Assembly (NCBI RefSeq): GCF_006715005.1
Contig: NZ_VFMJ01000001.1
Location: 2,852,001 to 2,916,000 of the forward strand
Reading direction: 5' to 3'
From: Serratia marcescens
GTDB lineage: Bacteria > Pseudomonadota > Gammaproteobacteria > Enterobacterales > Enterobacteriaceae
Length of the DNA stretch: 64,000 nucleotides
This document shows positions 11,046 through 21,206 of the stretch, piece by piece. A model generated the notes under the pieces. The model had not been told where the DNA came from. It saw nothing but the letters and a program-made list of their open reading frames with translations, and searched no databases. A program made the position numbers and the translations under genes. The stretch's first letter is position 1. Each line of letters starts with the position of its first letter.

Positions 11046-11372
11046 ATGAGACAAGTTCAGAAAATCACCGTAAATAATAAAGGTGGCTATGTATTTAATT
11101 TCTCAGTTCAATGGTTAGGAAGCGACGGAAAATGGAATACCACTGACTGGAACAGTGGGAATTATCCTGTCGCGCAGTCCAGAACAACACCTCCGCTTAA
11201 TGAAATTGGTGTCCCGGATGATGCTTTGGCTGTAACGCCATATGGACATGCAGTGCTCGGCACTTCGGGCCAGGGAACACCGTTTGTTTCCTCTGCCTCC
11301 AACGGACAGATTGCGACCTATGATGCCGTTGGCACGACGTTAATCGGTTTTGCCATTGTGCTGATCGAGTAG
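11046..11372 (+). CDS. Lone 108-residue protein of unknown function
   Basis: I do not recognise this protein. It starts MRQVQKITVNNKGGYVFNFS and ends GTTLIGFAIVLIE. It has no signal peptide or membrane segment, is rich in G, T, S, N and V with alternating hydrophobic residues, and looks like a small all-beta domain (SVQWLGSDGKW, WNSGNYPVAQSRT, PYGHAVLG). It has no cysteine. A good AAAGGAAAA site precedes the ATG. It stands alone in an AT-rich islet between frmB and the gsi operon. A cytolysin-like or lectin-like beta-sandwich is conceivable from the composition, but nothing in the sequence proves it. Confidence 0.75.
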   Translation: MRQVQKITVNNKGGYVFNFSVQWLGSDGKWNTTDWNSGNYPVAQSRTTPPLNEIGVPDDALAVTPYGHAVLGTSGQGTPFVSSASNGQIATYDAVGTTLIGFAIVLIE

Positions 11373-11805
11373 CTTGGATAAAGGGAATTGCAGGCCTGAA
11401 ATACCGGCAATTCCCAAAAGAGCGCGTTCAACAGCGGCAGAAGGTTTTTAATGACACGATTATCAGTAAAAACTGGCCGTACCTAACCCTGGTCAAAAAG
11501 ACCTGCAACAAACCACAGCCAAAATAAAATAAAAACGCAGAGAAATAGGAATAAAATAACACGCCAGGACACATCATCAGAAGTAAAAGCAATTTATTGG
11601 CAAAACAGCTTTAACGGCATTAGCATATTGACCCCACTCATCGAGCGACGGGCAACCAAAAGTAAAGAAGAACGTGGATTTCACTTTTCCTCCCTTAATC
11701 GCGATAACAAAAAGCGAGCACGCAAAAAATTTGCAATGGTCTGAATATCCGGCAGAAACAGGCTATTCGCCATGCAGAATACCCACATGGCAATAGCTTT
11801 CTCCA
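11373..11805. other. Intergenic stretch between the 108-residue protein and gsiD
   Basis: It holds a stem-loop close after the 108-residue gene: GGGAATTGC (11383-11391) and GCAATTCCC (11407-11415), without a T-run. Further on there is one possible small minus-strand gene (11577-11684, listed separately). The rest is AT-rich and shows nothing I can support. No clear terminator for gsiD was found. Confidence 0.5.
11577..11684 (-). CDS. Possible 35-residue small protein (GTG start)
   Basis: A short frame read on the minus strand, from GTG at 11684 to TGA at 11577. It is preceded by a very strong ribosome-binding site, GGGAGG, four bases ahead of the GTG. The peptide runs MKSTFFFTFGCPSLDEWGQY and then ANAVKAVLPINCFYF. 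It looks more protein-like than random, with two cysteines and a hydrophobic start. The frame also stays open upstream to about 11750, so it could instead be the tail of a decayed gene. No homologue is recognised. Confidence 0.25.
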   Translation of the reverse strand: MKSTFFFTFGCPSLDEWGQYANAVKAVLPINCFYF

Positions 11806-12714
11806 TCACCCCTTCAGCTTAGGATCGAGCGCGTCGCGCAATCCGTCACCCAACAGGTTGAACGCCAGCACGGTGATGAATATCGCCAGGCTGGGGAAGA
11901 TCGCCACGTGCGGCGCGATCACCATATCGGCACGCGCTTCGTTGAGCATCGCCCCCCACTCCGGCGTCGGCGGCTGGGCGCCCAGGCCCAGAAACGACAG
12001 GCTGGCGGCGGTGATGATCGAGGTGCCGATGCGCAAGGTGAAATAGACCACGATCGAAGACAGGGTGCCCGGCAGAATGTGTCGCAGGATGATGGTCCAG
12101 TCCGAGGCGCCGATGCTGCGCGCCGATTCGATATAGGTCAGGTGCTTCAGCACCAGCGTGTTGCCGCGCACCAGGCGGGCGAAGGCCGGAATGCTGAAGA
12201 TCGCCACCGCGACGATCACGTTGGCCATGCCGCTGCCCATGATCGCCACCACGCCAATCGCCAGCAGAATGCCGGGAAACGCGAACAGCACGTCGCAGAC
12301 GCGCATGGTGAGGCGATCCCACCAGCCCTCATAGTAACCGGCCAGCAGCCCCAGCAGGGTGCCGATCGCCCCGCCCGCCAGCACCGAGAACACCCCGGCC
12401 GCCAGCGAAATGCGCGTGCCCATCAGGATACGGCTGAAGATATCGCGCCCGAGGGAATCCACGCCCAGCCAGTGCATCAGCGAAGGCCCTTCGTTCAGCC
12501 GATCGTAATCGAAATAGTTTTCCGCATCGAACGGTGCCAAATAAGGCGCCAGCAGCGCCGCCGCAATCAGCAGCAGCACGAACAGGCCGGCGACCAGCGC
12601 CGCCCGCTGGCGGCGAAAGCGCCGCCAAAACTCGTCCCACGGCGTGCGTACCGCGTTGGGATCGATAAGCGGCATCGCCTTCAGTGCAGCGTTGCGCCGC
12701 CAGTGCTTAATCAT
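11806..12714 (-). CDS. gsiD: Glutathione ABC transporter permease GsiD
   Basis: A 302-residue inner-membrane permease of the Dpp/Opp class. The N-terminal cytoplasmic part with [19 protein letters not shown], the conserved [19 protein letters not shown] and the EAA loop [20 protein letters not shown] are typical of DppC-like subunits. It pairs with GsiC to form the channel for glutathione import. Last gene of iaaA-gsiABCD; its start is 9 bases after the gsiC stop. The C-terminus [16 protein letters not shown] is intact. Confidence 0.93.
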   Translation of the reverse strand: MIKHWRRNAALKAMPLIDPNAVRTPWDEFWRRFRRQRAALVAGLFVLLLIAAALLAPYLAPFDAENYFDYDRLNEGPSLMHWLGVDSLGRDIFSRILMGTRISLAAGVFSVLAGGAIGTLLGLLAGYYEGWWDRLTMRVCDVLFAFPGILLAIGVVAIMGSGMANVIVAVAIFSIPAFARLVRGNTLVLKHLTYIESARSIGASDWTIILRHILPGTLSSIVVYFTLRIGTSIITAASLSFLGLGAQPPTPEWGAMLNEARADMVIAPHVAIFPSLAIFITVLAFNLLGDGLRDALDPKLKG

Positions 12715-12723
12715 GCCGCCTCC

Positions 12724-13644
12724 TCATTGGTAACGAATCGCCGGGTTGATCGCCGCGTACAGCATATCCACCAGCAAATTGATCAGGATGAACTCCAGCG
12801 AGAACAGCAGCACCTCGGCCTGGATCACCGGGTAATCGCGCATCTCCACCGAGTCCACCAGCAACCGCCCCAGCCCCGGCCAGTTGAACACTTTCTCCAC
12901 CACGATCGAACCGCCGAGCAGGAAGCCGAACTGCAGCCCCATCATGGTCACCACCGGGATCATCGCGTTGCGCAGGCCGTGCTTCATCACCACCACGCTT
13001 TCCCGCACGCCCTTGGCGCGCGCGGTGCGCATGTAGTCCTCCTGCAACACCTCCACGAACGAAGCGCGGGTGAAGCGCGCCATCACCGCCGCCACCGCCG
13101 CCCCCAGAGTGATCGAAGGCAGAATGTAGTGCCGCCAGCTGTCGGCGCCCACCGTCGGCAGCCACCCCAGCTCGACCGAGAACACCTGCATCAACAGCAT
13201 GCCGAGCGCAAAGGCCGGGAACGAGATCCCCGACACCGCCAGCGTCATGCCGAGGCGATCCGGCCAGCGATTGCGCCACACCGCCGACACCACGCCGATC
13301 GCCAGACCAAACGCCACCGCCCACAGCATGCTGGTGACGGTCAGCCAGAAAGTCGGCATAAAGCGCGAGGCGATCTCTTCGCTCACCGGGCGTTTGGACA
13401 CCATCGAAATGCCGAAGTCGCCCCGCAGCGCGTTGACGAAGAAGTGCGCGAACTGCTGCGGCAGCGGCTTATCCAACCCCAGATCCTTGCGCACCAGCTG
13501 CACCACCGCCTCGTCGGCCTCCGGCCCCGCCGCCAGCCGCGCCGGATCGCCCGGCAGCAGGTGAACGAACAGGAACACCAGCACCGCCACGATCAGCAGC
13601 GTCGGGATCAGGCCCAGCAGTCGTTTCAGAAAATAATTGAGCAT
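12724..13644 (-). CDS. gsiC: Glutathione ABC transporter permease GsiC
   Basis: A 306-residue DppB-type permease with about six membrane segments. It begins [20 protein letters not shown], has [18 protein letters not shown] in the first periplasmic loop, and the EAA motif [20 protein letters not shown]. Length equals that of E. coli GsiC (306). It forms the membrane channel with GsiD. It is separated from gsiB by 52 bases containing a stem-loop, and from gsiD by 9 bases. Confidence 0.94.
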   Translation of the reverse strand: MLNYFLKRLLGLIPTLLIVAVLVFLFVHLLPGDPARLAAGPEADEAVVQLVRKDLGLDKPLPQQFAHFFVNALRGDFGISMVSKRPVSEEIASRFMPTFWLTVTSMLWAVAFGLAIGVVSAVWRNRWPDRLGMTLAVSGISFPAFALGMLLMQVFSVELGWLPTVGADSWRHYILPSITLGAAVAAVMARFTRASFVEVLQEDYMRTARAKGVRESVVVMKHGLRNAMIPVVTMMGLQFGFLLGGSIVVEKVFNWPGLGRLLVDSVEMRDYPVIQAEVLLFSLEFILINLLVDMLYAAINPAIRYQ

Positions 13645-13655
13645 CTCATTCCTTC

Positions 13656-13687
13656 CCCCACCTGCCGCCGTCTGGCCGCAGGCGGGG
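13656..13687 (-). repeat. gsiB-gsiC intercistronic stem-loop
   Basis: CCCCACCTGC (13656-13665) pairs with GCAGGCGGGG (13678-13687) with one mismatch. It lies just after gsiB, the solute-binding-protein gene, and could raise GsiB level relative to the permeases by protecting the upstream mRNA; this is inferred from position. Confidence 0.55.
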
Positions 13688-13696
13688 ATGGGCGCC

Positions 13697-15232
13697 TTAT
13701 TTCAGATCGGCGTTATCAAAGTTGAACGAGGTATCCGGCATCACGTAGAAGCCGCTCAGCTGTTTGCTGTTGGCCGACAACAGACGTTCGGTCGCCAGGA
13801 AGATCCAGGGCGCGTCGGCCCAGATGCGATCCTGTGCGTCCTGATACAGTTTCTGCTTCTCGGCGCGATCGGTGGTCGCCAGCGCGTCGGTCAGATCCTT
13901 GTCCACCTGCGGGTTGCTGTAGAACGCGGTGTTGAACTGCTTCGGCGGTGCCGCCTGGGTAGAGAACAGCGGCGACAGCGCCCAGTCCGCTTCCCCGGTC
14001 GAGGCCGACCAGCCGGTGTAGAACATCCGCACGCCGGTGTCTTTCACCCCGACGCTCTCTACCTGCGCCGCGCGCTGCCCGGCATCCATCGCCGTCACCG
14101 TCACTTTCACCCCCACCTGCGCCAGTTGCTGTTGAGTGAACTGCAGCACTTTCTGCGCGGTGCTGTGGTTGTGGGAAGACCACAACGTGGTGGTGAAGCC
14201 GTTCGGGTAGCCGGCCTCTTTCAGCAGCTCGCGCGCCTTGGCCGGATCGTACGGCCACGGCTTGTAACGGGCGGCGAAATCGATGGCCGGCGGCACCGGC
14301 CCTTCCGCCGGCACCGCGTAACCGGCGAACGCCACTTTGATCAGCGCGTCCTTATTGATGGCGTAGTTCAGCGCCTGACGCACCTTCGGGTTGTCGAACG
14401 GCTTTTGGGTGACGTTCATGCTGATGTAACGCTGCAGAATGGACGGCGCGGCCACCACGTCCAGCTTGGCGTTGCCTTCCAGCACCTTGGCCTGCTCGTA
14501 AGGGATCGGGAAGGCGAAGGTCGCCTCGCCGGTCTGCAGCATCGCCGCGCGGGTGTTGTTATCCACCACCGGGCGCCAGGTGATGCTGTCGAGCTTCGGC
14601 AGCCCCGGCTGCCAGTAGCCGTCGAACTTCTTCACCTTGACGAAGTCGGTCTGGTTCCAGGTCACGAACTGGTACGGGCCGGTGCCGACCGGGTGGAAAC
14701 CGATCTCTTTGCCGTATTGCTTCAGCGCCGCCGGCGAGATGATCGCCGCCGCCGGGTGCGCCAGGTTGTTGACGAACGCCGAGAACGGCGCCTTCAGCAC
14801 GATCTTCACCGTATTGGCGTCTACCGCTTCGGTTTTGTCGATCATCTTGAACAGGTTGTAGCGCTTGAGGTGGCTGTCCGGGTTACTGGCGCGATCGAGG
14901 TTGGCCTTCACCGCCTCGGCGTTGAACGCGGTGCCGTCGTGGAATTTAATGCCCTGGCGCAGTTTGACGGTATAGGTCAGGCCGTCTTTGCTGACCTCAT
15001 AGCTGTCCGCCAGTACGTTCACCAGCTTCATGTCCTTGTCGAAGCCGAACAGCCCCTGATAGAAAGACTTGGCCACCGCCTGCGACAGCGTGTCGTTGGC
15101 GTCGTAAGGATCGAGAGTGGTGAAATTGGACGCCACGGCGATCACCGCGTCCTTCGCCGCCCAAACCGGGCCGGTTCCCGCCGCCAGCAGTATGGCGGCC
15201 AACAGCGCATTGCGTTTGAATGTGTGCTTCAT
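13697..15232 (-). CDS. gsiB: Glutathione-binding periplasmic protein GsiB
   Basis: A 511-residue periplasmic solute-binding protein (SBP family 5), equal in length to E. coli GsiB (about 512). Signal peptide at residues 1-25 ([23 protein letters not shown]). The mature protein shows [20 protein letters not shown] and [20 protein letters not shown], the family-5 signature region. It binds glutathione in the periplasm and delivers it to GsiCD. It lies 23 bases after the gsiA stop. Confidence 0.95.
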   Translation of the reverse strand: MKHTFKRNALLAAILLAAGTGPVWAAKDAVIAVASNFTTLDPYDANDTLSQAVAKSFYQGLFGFDKDMKLVNVLADSYEVSKDGLTYTVKLRQGIKFHDGTAFNAEAVKANLDRASNPDSHLKRYNLFKMIDKTEAVDANTVKIVLKAPFSAFVNNLAHPAAAIISPAALKQYGKEIGFHPVGTGPYQFVTWNQTDFVKVKKFDGYWQPGLPKLDSITWRPVVDNNTRAAMLQTGEATFAFPIPYEQAKVLEGNAKLDVVAAPSILQRYISMNVTQKPFDNPKVRQALNYAINKDALIKVAFAGYAVPAEGPVPPAIDFAARYKPWPYDPAKARELLKEAGYPNGFTTTLWSSHNHSTAQKVLQFTQQQLAQVGVKVTVTAMDAGQRAAQVESVGVKDTGVRMFYTGWSASTGEADWALSPLFSTQAAPPKQFNTAFYSNPQVDKDLTDALATTDRAEKQKLYQDAQDRIWADAPWIFLATERLLSANSKQLSGFYVMPDTSFNFDNADLK

Positions 15233-15255
15233 GTCGCTTGTCTCTCCTGAGGTCT

Positions 15256-17130
15256 TTAAAAAGCACCGGCGATCGGGTGGCGGGCGACAAAGTGCCCGGC
15301 GCCAACCTGCACCAACGGTGCGGTAACGGGTTCATCGCCCAGTGCGCGCACCGGGCTCGGGATCTCATCGGCCGGCAGCGGCTGCCGTTTGTGGGCATGA
15401 GCGGGATCGGCCACCGGCACCGCCGCCATCAGTTTGCGGGTATAGGGGTGCTGCGGATTGTCGAACACCGCCTGCCGCGGGCCGATCTCGACAATTTGCC
15501 CGAGGTACATCACCGCCACCCGGTGGCTGATGCGCTCCACCACCGCCATGTCGTGTGAAATGAACAGAAAAGCAATGCCGAACTCGCGCTGCAGATCGAG
15601 CAGCAGATTGACGATCTGCGCCTGAATCGACACGTCCAGCGCCGAGACCGCCTCGTCGGCGATCACCACTTTCGGGTTTAGCGCCAGCGCGCGCGCGATG
15701 CAGATACGCTGGCGCTGGCCGCCGGAAAATTCGTGCGGGTAGCGGCGCGCATGCTCCGGCAACAGGCCGACGCGTTCCAATAGCCAGGCCACCCGTTGCT
15801 CCGCCTCCCGGCCGCGCATCACGTTGTGCACCAGCAGCGGCTCCATGATGGAAAAACCGACCGTCAGGCGCGGATCGAGCGAGGCGTAAGGATCTTGAAA
15901 GATGAACTGAATATCGCGCCGCAGGTGCTGCAGCGCCGGCCCCTTCAATTGGTCTATCCGCCGCCCGGCGAAGGTGATGGTGCCGCTCTGGCTGTCCACC
16001 AGCTTCAGCAAAGCGCGCCCGGTGGTGGACTTGCCGCAGCCGGACTCGCCCACCAGCCCCAGCGTCTCGCCGGGGTAAAGATCGAAGCTGACGTTTTCTA
16101 CCGCGTGCACCCGGCGAGTGACCCGATTAAACAACCCGCCGCGCAGATCAAAACGCGTGACCAGATGCTCTACCCGCAGGATCGGCGCAGCGTCTGGCGG
16201 TACGGTATCCTGCGGCGCCGTATCCCCCTCGCCGTCCGGCAGCGGAAACTTCGCCGGCAGCGGCAGTGCGGCCATCGCCCCCAGCTTCGGCACCGCCGCC
16301 AGCAGCGCCCGGGTATAGGCCTGCTGCGGCGCGGCGAATAACTCACGCACCCGATTCTGTTCCACCTGCTCCCCACGGCGCATCACCAGCACCCGGTCGG
16401 CTATCTCTGCCACCACGCCCATGTCGTGAGTGATGAAGATCACCCCCATCTGCATCTCCTGTTGCAGCACGCGGATCAGCTGCAGGATCTGCGCCTGAAT
16501 GGTGACGTCGAGGGCGGTAGTGGGTTCATCGGCAATCAGCAACGCCGGTTTGCAGGAGAGCGCCATGGCGATCATCACCCGCTGGCGCATGCCGCCGGAA
16601 AGCTGATGCGGGTAGCGCCCCAGCACCTCTTTGGCCTCCGGAATGCGCACCAGATCGAGCATGCGCAGCGCCTCCTGACGCGCGCTGCGGTGGTCCATGC
16701 CCTGATGCAGGCGCAGCGATTCGGCGATCTGCTCGCCGACCGGAAATACCGGGTTGAGCGAGGTCATCGGCTCCTGGAAGATCATCGCCATGTCGGCGCC
16801 GCGCACCGTGCGCAGCGTGCTCTGCGAGGCGTGCGCCAGATCGAGCAACGCGCCGTCGCGCCGGCGCAGCGTCATGGCGCCGCTGACGATGCGCCCGCCG
16901 CCCTGCTCCACCAACCGCATCAGCCCCAGCGAAGTCACCGATTTGCCAGAGCCGGACTCACCGACGATCGCCAGCGTCTCGCCGCGATCGAGATCGAACG
17001 ACAGGTTGCGCACCGCTTCCACGGCGCCGTCCACTTGAGGAAAACTGATGCTCAGATCGCGCACCGTCAGCACCCGCTGCGGCGGCAATGACAATTCGTC
17101 GCCGGCGGGCCGGAATGAAACGTCGGTCAT
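15256..17130 (-). CDS. gsiA: Glutathione ABC transporter ATPase GsiA (two fused ATP-binding domains)
   Basis: A 624-residue protein with two complete ATPase domains in tandem. Domain 1 has Walker A GESGSGKS (57-64), LSGGMRQR (177-184) and [13 protein letters not shown]; domain 2 has GESGCGKS (361-368), FSGGQRQR and [13 protein letters not shown]. Both end in the oligopeptide-type C-terminal region ([13 protein letters not shown] and [13 protein letters not shown]). E. coli GsiA has the same layout. The start at 17130 is preferred because GGGAGGGGG precedes it; an in-frame ATG at 17193 would overlap iaaA. It drives glutathione import. Confidence 0.94.
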   Translation of the reverse strand: MTDVSFRPAGDELSLPPQRVLTVRDLSISFPQVDGAVEAVRNLSFDLDRGETLAIVGESGSGKSVTSLGLMRLVEQGGGRIVSGAMTLRRRDGALLDLAHASQSTLRTVRGADMAMIFQEPMTSLNPVFPVGEQIAESLRLHQGMDHRSARQEALRMLDLVRIPEAKEVLGRYPHQLSGGMRQRVMIAMALSCKPALLIADEPTTALDVTIQAQILQLIRVLQQEMQMGVIFITHDMGVVAEIADRVLVMRRGEQVEQNRVRELFAAPQQAYTRALLAAVPKLGAMAALPLPAKFPLPDGEGDTAPQDTVPPDAAPILRVEHLVTRFDLRGGLFNRVTRRVHAVENVSFDLYPGETLGLVGESGCGKSTTGRALLKLVDSQSGTITFAGRRIDQLKGPALQHLRRDIQFIFQDPYASLDPRLTVGFSIMEPLLVHNVMRGREAEQRVAWLLERVGLLPEHARRYPHEFSGGQRQRICIARALALNPKVVIADEAVSALDVSIQAQIVNLLLDLQREFGIAFLFISHDMAVVERISHRVAVMYLGQIVEIGPRQAVFDNPQHPYTRKLMAAVPVADPAHAHKRQPLPADEIPSPVRALGDEPVTAPLVQVGAGHFVARHPIAGAF

Positions 17131-17149
17131 ACCCCCTCCCGGTGAACGC

Positions 17150-18106
17150 TTAGCGATAAATCCCGACGGACGGCGCATCGCCGACATAACCAAAACCGCG
17201 ATACATCCCCTCGCAGTTAAACGGCAGCGCGATATTGCCGTGGCGATCGACGGCGATCATGCCGCCGCTGCCGCCCAGTGCAGGCAGTTTCTCCATCACC
17301 ACCCGATCGCTGGCCGCCTGCAGACTGAGGCCGCCGTATTCGATCAGGGCGGAGACGTCATAGGCCGCCACGCCGCGCATGAAAATCTCGCCGGTGCCGG
17401 TGCTGGAGACCGCCACGGTGGCGTTGTTGGCATAGCAACCGGCGCCGATAATCGGCGTGTCGCCCACTCGCCCTGCCTGCTTGTTGGTCATGCCGCCGGT
17501 GGAGGTGGCGGCGGCAAGGTTGCCCAGCGCATCCAGCGCCACCGCGCCGACGGTGCCGAATTTGCGATCGGGATCGAGCGGATCGCCGGCCTGTGCCGCG
17601 CCGTCGTGATCGAGCAATACCCGGCCCTGCTCCGCCTGGGCGCGGTGCAGCTGATCAAAGCGTTCTTGGGTAAAGAAGAAGTCGGGGGTAACCATTTCCA
17701 GGCCGTGGGCGGCGGCAAACTTCTCGGCGCCTTCGGCGGCAAACAGCACGTGTTCGCTGTTTTCCAGCACCGCGCGCGCCGCCAGCACCGGGTTGCGGAC
17801 GCGGCTGACGCCGGCGACGGCACCGGCATCGCAGGTGCGGCCGTCCATCACGCAGGCATCCAGTTCGTGGGTGCCCTGATGGGTGAACACCGAGCCTTTG
17901 CCGGCGTTGAACAGCGGGCACTCTTCGAGTAGTCGCACCGCTTCGGTCACCGCGTCCAGCGCGCTGCCACCCTGTGCCAATATCGCCTGCCCGGCAGCCA
18001 CGATCTCGGACAGCGCCTGGATATACTGCCGTTCTTTTTCCGCACTCAGCGCCGCCCGGGTAATTGCGCCCGCGCCGCCATGAATGGCAATCACTGGTTT
18101 GCTCAT
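17150..18106 (-). CDS. iaaA: Isoaspartyl peptidase / L-asparaginase (plant type) IaaA
   Basis: A 318-residue Ntn-hydrolase precursor that autocleaves into alpha and beta subunits. The beta subunit starts at the nucleophile Thr185 in [11 protein letters not shown], followed by [13 protein letters not shown] and [14 protein letters not shown]. It hydrolyses beta-aspartyl dipeptides and asparagine. It is the first gene of the unit, 19 bases upstream of gsiA, as in E. coli. Its link to glutathione import is probably the supply and reuse of peptide nitrogen and sulfur; that is inferred. Confidence 0.94.
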   Translation of the reverse strand: MSKPVIAIHGGAGAITRAALSAEKERQYIQALSEIVAAGQAILAQGGSALDAVTEAVRLLEECPLFNAGKGSVFTHQGTHELDACVMDGRTCDAGAVAGVSRVRNPVLAARAVLENSEHVLFAAEGAEKFAAAHGLEMVTPDFFFTQERFDQLHRAQAEQGRVLLDHDGAAQAGDPLDPDRKFGTVGAVALDALGNLAAATSTGGMTNKQAGRVGDTPIIGAGCYANNATVAVSSTGTGEIFMRGVAAYDVSALIEYGGLSLQAASDRVVMEKLPALGGSGGMIAVDRHGNIALPFNCEGMYRGFGYVGDAPSVGIYR

Positions 18107-18464
18107 TTGCCTGACACCCTGTGTTAATCCCGCCGTTGCACAGCGAATAAGCTGAGCGCGGTATCATTATTATTCAGTCTTTTTCGACTCTATTTAGTCC
18201 TACAGTGGAAGTACAGCATAACGTCCACGCCCCGCTTTTAGCGTAGCGCGCTTAGACCGTTTCGCACCTTAAAATAGCTTATTGGAATAAAAACAGCAGG
18301 TTATAAAAAGCAGCAAACCGCTGACAGTGCGGCCGGGATTATTGGTAATTTCGCGGGAGGAAATAGCGGTAGAGCGTAATGAAATAAACGTTCGCGCTGA
18401 GTCACGCTTATTGTGGCGCCCGGCCTGCGTTTTTTCCTCCGGCCGGGCGCAGATGATCCAACGA
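18107..18464. other. Intergenic region between iaaA and the DUF924 gene
   Basis: About 360 bases. The left part must hold the iaaA-gsi promoter, though no site is certain. At 18416-18450 there is a 10-base perfect inverted repeat, GCGCCCGGCC and GGCCGGGCGC, around a loop with six T; it lies just past the stop of the minus-strand DUF924 gene and may act as its terminator, although no T-run follows it. No gene seen. Confidence 0.5.
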
Positions 18465-19004
18465 TTAAAAACCCGATCCAGGCTGCTGCAAAAAGGCCTC
18501 TTCTTCCGGCGTGCTGGTGCGCCCCAATATCGCATTGCGATGCGGGTAGCGGCCGAAACGATCGATGATCGCCTTATGCCGCAGCTCGAATTCCAGCTGA
18601 TCGCCGTTATTGAGCTCGGTATACAGAACCAGCGCCTGTTGGTGGATCAACGGCGATTCCGAGTGCATGAACGGCAGATAAAGGAAGCCGCGCTGCTCGC
18701 GGCTCAGCCGTTCGCACTCGCCGCTGCGGATCGCCTCCTGCGCCAGGATCAGCGCCATGCCGTCGCAGGCGAAGGACTGCGGCGTGCCGCGGAACAGATT
18801 GCGGCTGAACTGATCGAGCACGATCACCTCCGCCAAGCGCCCCTCGATGGTGTCGCGCCAGTGCGCCAGCTCCCCCGCCGCCGCCGCCCGCCAGATTTCG
18901 CCGAAACGGCTGTGCAACAGACGATCGAAATCGTCGTCCTTTTTAAACCACATCACCGGTTCGATTTCGTCGAACCAGAACTCGATCACCTGTTTATGCA
19001 TCAT
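18465..19004 (-). CDS. DUF924 family protein
   Basis: A 179-residue cytosolic protein with the DUF924 pattern: VIEFWFDEIEPVMWFKKDDD near the N-terminus, then EVIVLDQFSRNLFRGTP and FLYLPFMHSES, predicted as an all-alpha repeat-like fold. The function of the family is not established. The start at 19004 (MMHKQVIEF) is chosen because GAGGAG lies ahead of it; the open frame extends upstream without a good site. It lies between the iaaA-gsi operon and moeA, divergent from moeA. Confidence 0.88.
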   Translation of the reverse strand: MMHKQVIEFWFDEIEPVMWFKKDDDFDRLLHSRFGEIWRAAAAGELAHWRDTIEGRLAEVIVLDQFSRNLFRGTPQSFACDGMALILAQEAIRSGECERLSREQRGFLYLPFMHSESPLIHQQALVLYTELNNGDQLEFELRHKAIIDRFGRYPHRNAILGRTSTPEEEAFLQQPGSGF

Positions 19005-19158
19005 GATTCTCCTCTGTTTTGCGCAGTTTATACCCGTTCGCCCCGGTGCCACAGTACGAAAGATGGCAAGCATAACCCGTTCTCCCCCCCGGCGTTCTCT
19101 GCCATAATACCCGCACTTTGTCGCTATTTTAGCGCACCCTGATTACGGAGTTCCCTTT

Positions 19159-20397
19159 ATGGATCATTGCCATACTTCCGATCTCATCTCCCTGGAGCAA
19201 GCGCTGGAAAAAATGCTCGGGCAGATCGCCCCGCTGCAGCAAACCGAATCCGTTGCCCTGACCGCCGCCGCCGGCCGCATCACCGCCGCCCCAGTGGTCT
19301 CGCCGCTCGACGTGCCGCCGTTCGCCAACTCGGCGATGGACGGCTATGCGGTGCGCCTCGCCGATCTGGCGGCCAATGCGCCGCTGCCGGTCGCCGGGAA
19401 AGCCTTCGCCGGCGCGCCGTTCGACGGCCAATGGCCGGCCAACAGCTGCGTGCGCATCATGACCGGCGCTCCGATCCCGGCCGGAGCGGACGCAGTGGTC
19501 ATGCAGGAGCAGGCCGAGGTGAGCGACCAGGGCGTGCGTTTTACCGCACCGGTTGAAGCCGGCCAGAATATCCGTCTGGCGGGTGAAGACATTCGCCGGG
19601 GCGCGAGCGTATTGCCGGCCGGCGTGAAGCTGGGCGCCGCGCAGCTGCCGCTGCTGGCTTCGCTTGGCGTCGCCGAGGTGCAGGTAATGCGTAAGCTGAA
19701 GGTGGCGGTGTTCTCCACCGGCGATGAACTGCAGCCGGTCGGCCAGCCGCTGCAGGCGGGCCAAATCTACGACACCAACCGTTTCGCGGTGCGCCTGATG
19801 CTGGAACAGCTGGGCTGCGAAGTGCTCGATCTCGGCATTATCCGCGACGATCGCGATGCGCTGCGCGCCGCTTTCGAACGGGCGGACAGCCAGGCCGACG
19901 TGGTGATCAGCAGCGGCGGCGTCTCGGTCGGCGAGGCCGACTACACCAAACAGATGCTCGACGAGCTGGGCCAGGTCAGCTTCTGGAAGCTGGCGATCAA
20001 ACCCGGCAAACCCTTCGCCTTCGGCAAACTGAGCCACGCCTGGTTCTGCGGCCTGCCGGGCAACCCGGTTTCCGCCGCCCTGACCTTCTACCAACTGGTG
20101 CAACCGCTGCTGGCCAAACTGGCCGGCCACAGCGATTGGCGCCTGCCGCCGCGTCTGTGCGCGCGCGCGCTAACCCCGCTGAAGAAATCGCCGGGCCGCC
20201 TCGATTTCCAGCGCGGGGTGTTCAGCAGCAACGCCGCGGGTGAACTGGAGGTCAGCACTACCGGCCACCAGGGCTCGCACGTCTTCAGCTCCTACAGCCA
20301 GGGCAACTGTTTCATCGTGCTGGAGCGCGAACGCGGTTCGGTGGCGGTAGGCGAAACGGTGGAGATCGAGCCGTTCAACGCCCTGCTGAGGAGCTAA
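19159..20397 (+). CDS. moeA: Molybdopterin molybdenumtransferase MoeA
   Basis: A 412-residue protein (E. coli MoeA 411) that inserts molybdate into adenylylated molybdopterin. Visible motifs: [45 protein letters not shown] and the MoCF-type [19 protein letters not shown], with [19 protein letters not shown]. The MoeA domain order (linker, domain 3, C-terminal beta barrel) is complete. It forms an operon with moeB, which starts 3 bases after its stop. Molybdenum cofactor made here is needed by the oxidoreductase at 54302. Confidence 0.96.
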   Translation: MDHCHTSDLISLEQALEKMLGQIAPLQQTESVALTAAAGRITAAPVVSPLDVPPFANSAMDGYAVRLADLAANAPLPVAGKAFAGAPFDGQWPANSCVRIMTGAPIPAGADAVVMQEQAEVSDQGVRFTAPVEAGQNIRLAGEDIRRGASVLPAGVKLGAAQLPLLASLGVAEVQVMRKLKVAVFSTGDELQPVGQPLQAGQIYDTNRFAVRLMLEQLGCEVLDLGIIRDDRDALRAAFERADSQADVVISSGGVSVGEADYTKQMLDELGQVSFWKLAIKPGKPFAFGKLSHAWFCGLPGNPVSAALTFYQLVQPLLAKLAGHSDWRLPPRLCARALTPLKKSPGRLDFQRGVFSSNAAGELEVSTTGHQGSHVFSSYSQGNCFIVLERERGSVAVGETVEIEPFNALLRS

Positions 20398-20399
20398 AC

Positions 20400-21155
20400 A
20401 TGCTGCCGGAATTGACCGACGCCGAAGCGCTGCGCTACAACCGCCAGATCGTGCTGCGCGGCTTTGACTTCGACGGCCAGGAGAAGCTGAAGGCCGCCCG
20501 CGTGCTGATCGCCGGGCTGGGCGGGCTGGGCTGCGCCGCTGCGCCATATCTGGCGGCGGCCGGCGTCGGCCATCTGGTGCTGGTGGATTTCGACACCGTC
20601 TCGCTCTCCAACCTGCAGCGCCAGATCCTGCACCGCGACGATCGCATCGGCCAGAGCAAAGTCGCCTCTGCCAGGCGGGAACTGAGCGCCATCAATCCGC
20701 ATATCCGCATCGATGCCATCGACGGCCGTCTGGAAGATGACGCGATCGCGGCAGAGATCGCCGCCTGCGATCTGGTGCTGGACTGCACCGACAACGTGGC
20801 GGCGCGCGACGCCCTGAACCGCCTGTGCCACGCGCAGCGCAAGCCGCTGGTTTCCGGTGCTGCGATCCGCATGGAGGGCCAGCTCAGCGTGTTCACCTAT
20901 CAGCCGGGCGAGCCCTGCTACCGCTGCCTGAGCCGGCTGTTCGGCGACAGCGCCCTCACCTGCGTCGAAGCAGGCGTGATGGCGCCGCTGGTCGGCACCA
21001 TCGGCACCCTGCAGGCGATGGAAGCCATCAAGCTGCTGGCCGACTATGGTCAGCCGCTGCGCGGCAAGCTGTTGATGTTCGATGCGATGAGCATGCAGTT
21101 CCGCGAGATGAAACTGCCGAAGGATCCGCACTGCGAGGTGTGCGGCGGGGCGTGA
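20400..21155 (+). CDS. moeB: Molybdopterin-synthase adenylyltransferase MoeB
   Basis: A 251-residue E1-like enzyme that adenylylates the C-terminus of MoaD. The ATP-binding loop is AGLGGLGC (39-45). Zinc cysteines are visible as CYRC (173, 176) and CEVC (245, 248). The start has AGGAGC just upstream, overlapping the end of moeA. Together with MoeA it completes molybdenum cofactor synthesis. Length and motifs match the family without gaps. Confidence 0.96.
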   Translation: MLPELTDAEALRYNRQIVLRGFDFDGQEKLKAARVLIAGLGGLGCAAAPYLAAAGVGHLVLVDFDTVSLSNLQRQILHRDDRIGQSKVASARRELSAINPHIRIDAIDGRLEDDAIAAEIAACDLVLDCTDNVAARDALNRLCHAQRKPLVSGAAIRMEGQLSVFTYQPGEPCYRCLSRLFGDSALTCVEAGVMAPLVGTIGTLQAMEAIKLLADYGQPLRGKLLMFDAMSMQFREMKLPKDPHCEVCGGA

Positions 21156-21160
21156 CGGAT

Positions 21161-21187
21161 AAAAAAAGGGCGGGATAATTCCCGCCC
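21161..21187 (-). terminator. Terminator of ybiT, shared with moeB
   Basis: GGGCGGG (21168-21174) and CCCGCCC (21181-21187) with a 6-base loop. On the minus strand it is followed by seven T, a strong intrinsic terminator for ybiT; on the plus strand the stem may also stop moeB transcripts, without a T-run. Confidence 0.8.
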
Positions 21188-21206
21188 TGATGCGTTGCCG
21201 CGAGGG

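Noticed and set aside
11908..13725. Long open frame on the plus strand (605 codons) opposite gsiC and gsiD
   Set aside because: It is the antisense shadow of two well-identified permease genes; its product is His/Arg/Gln-rich without any domain, typical of reverse frames in GC-rich DNA.
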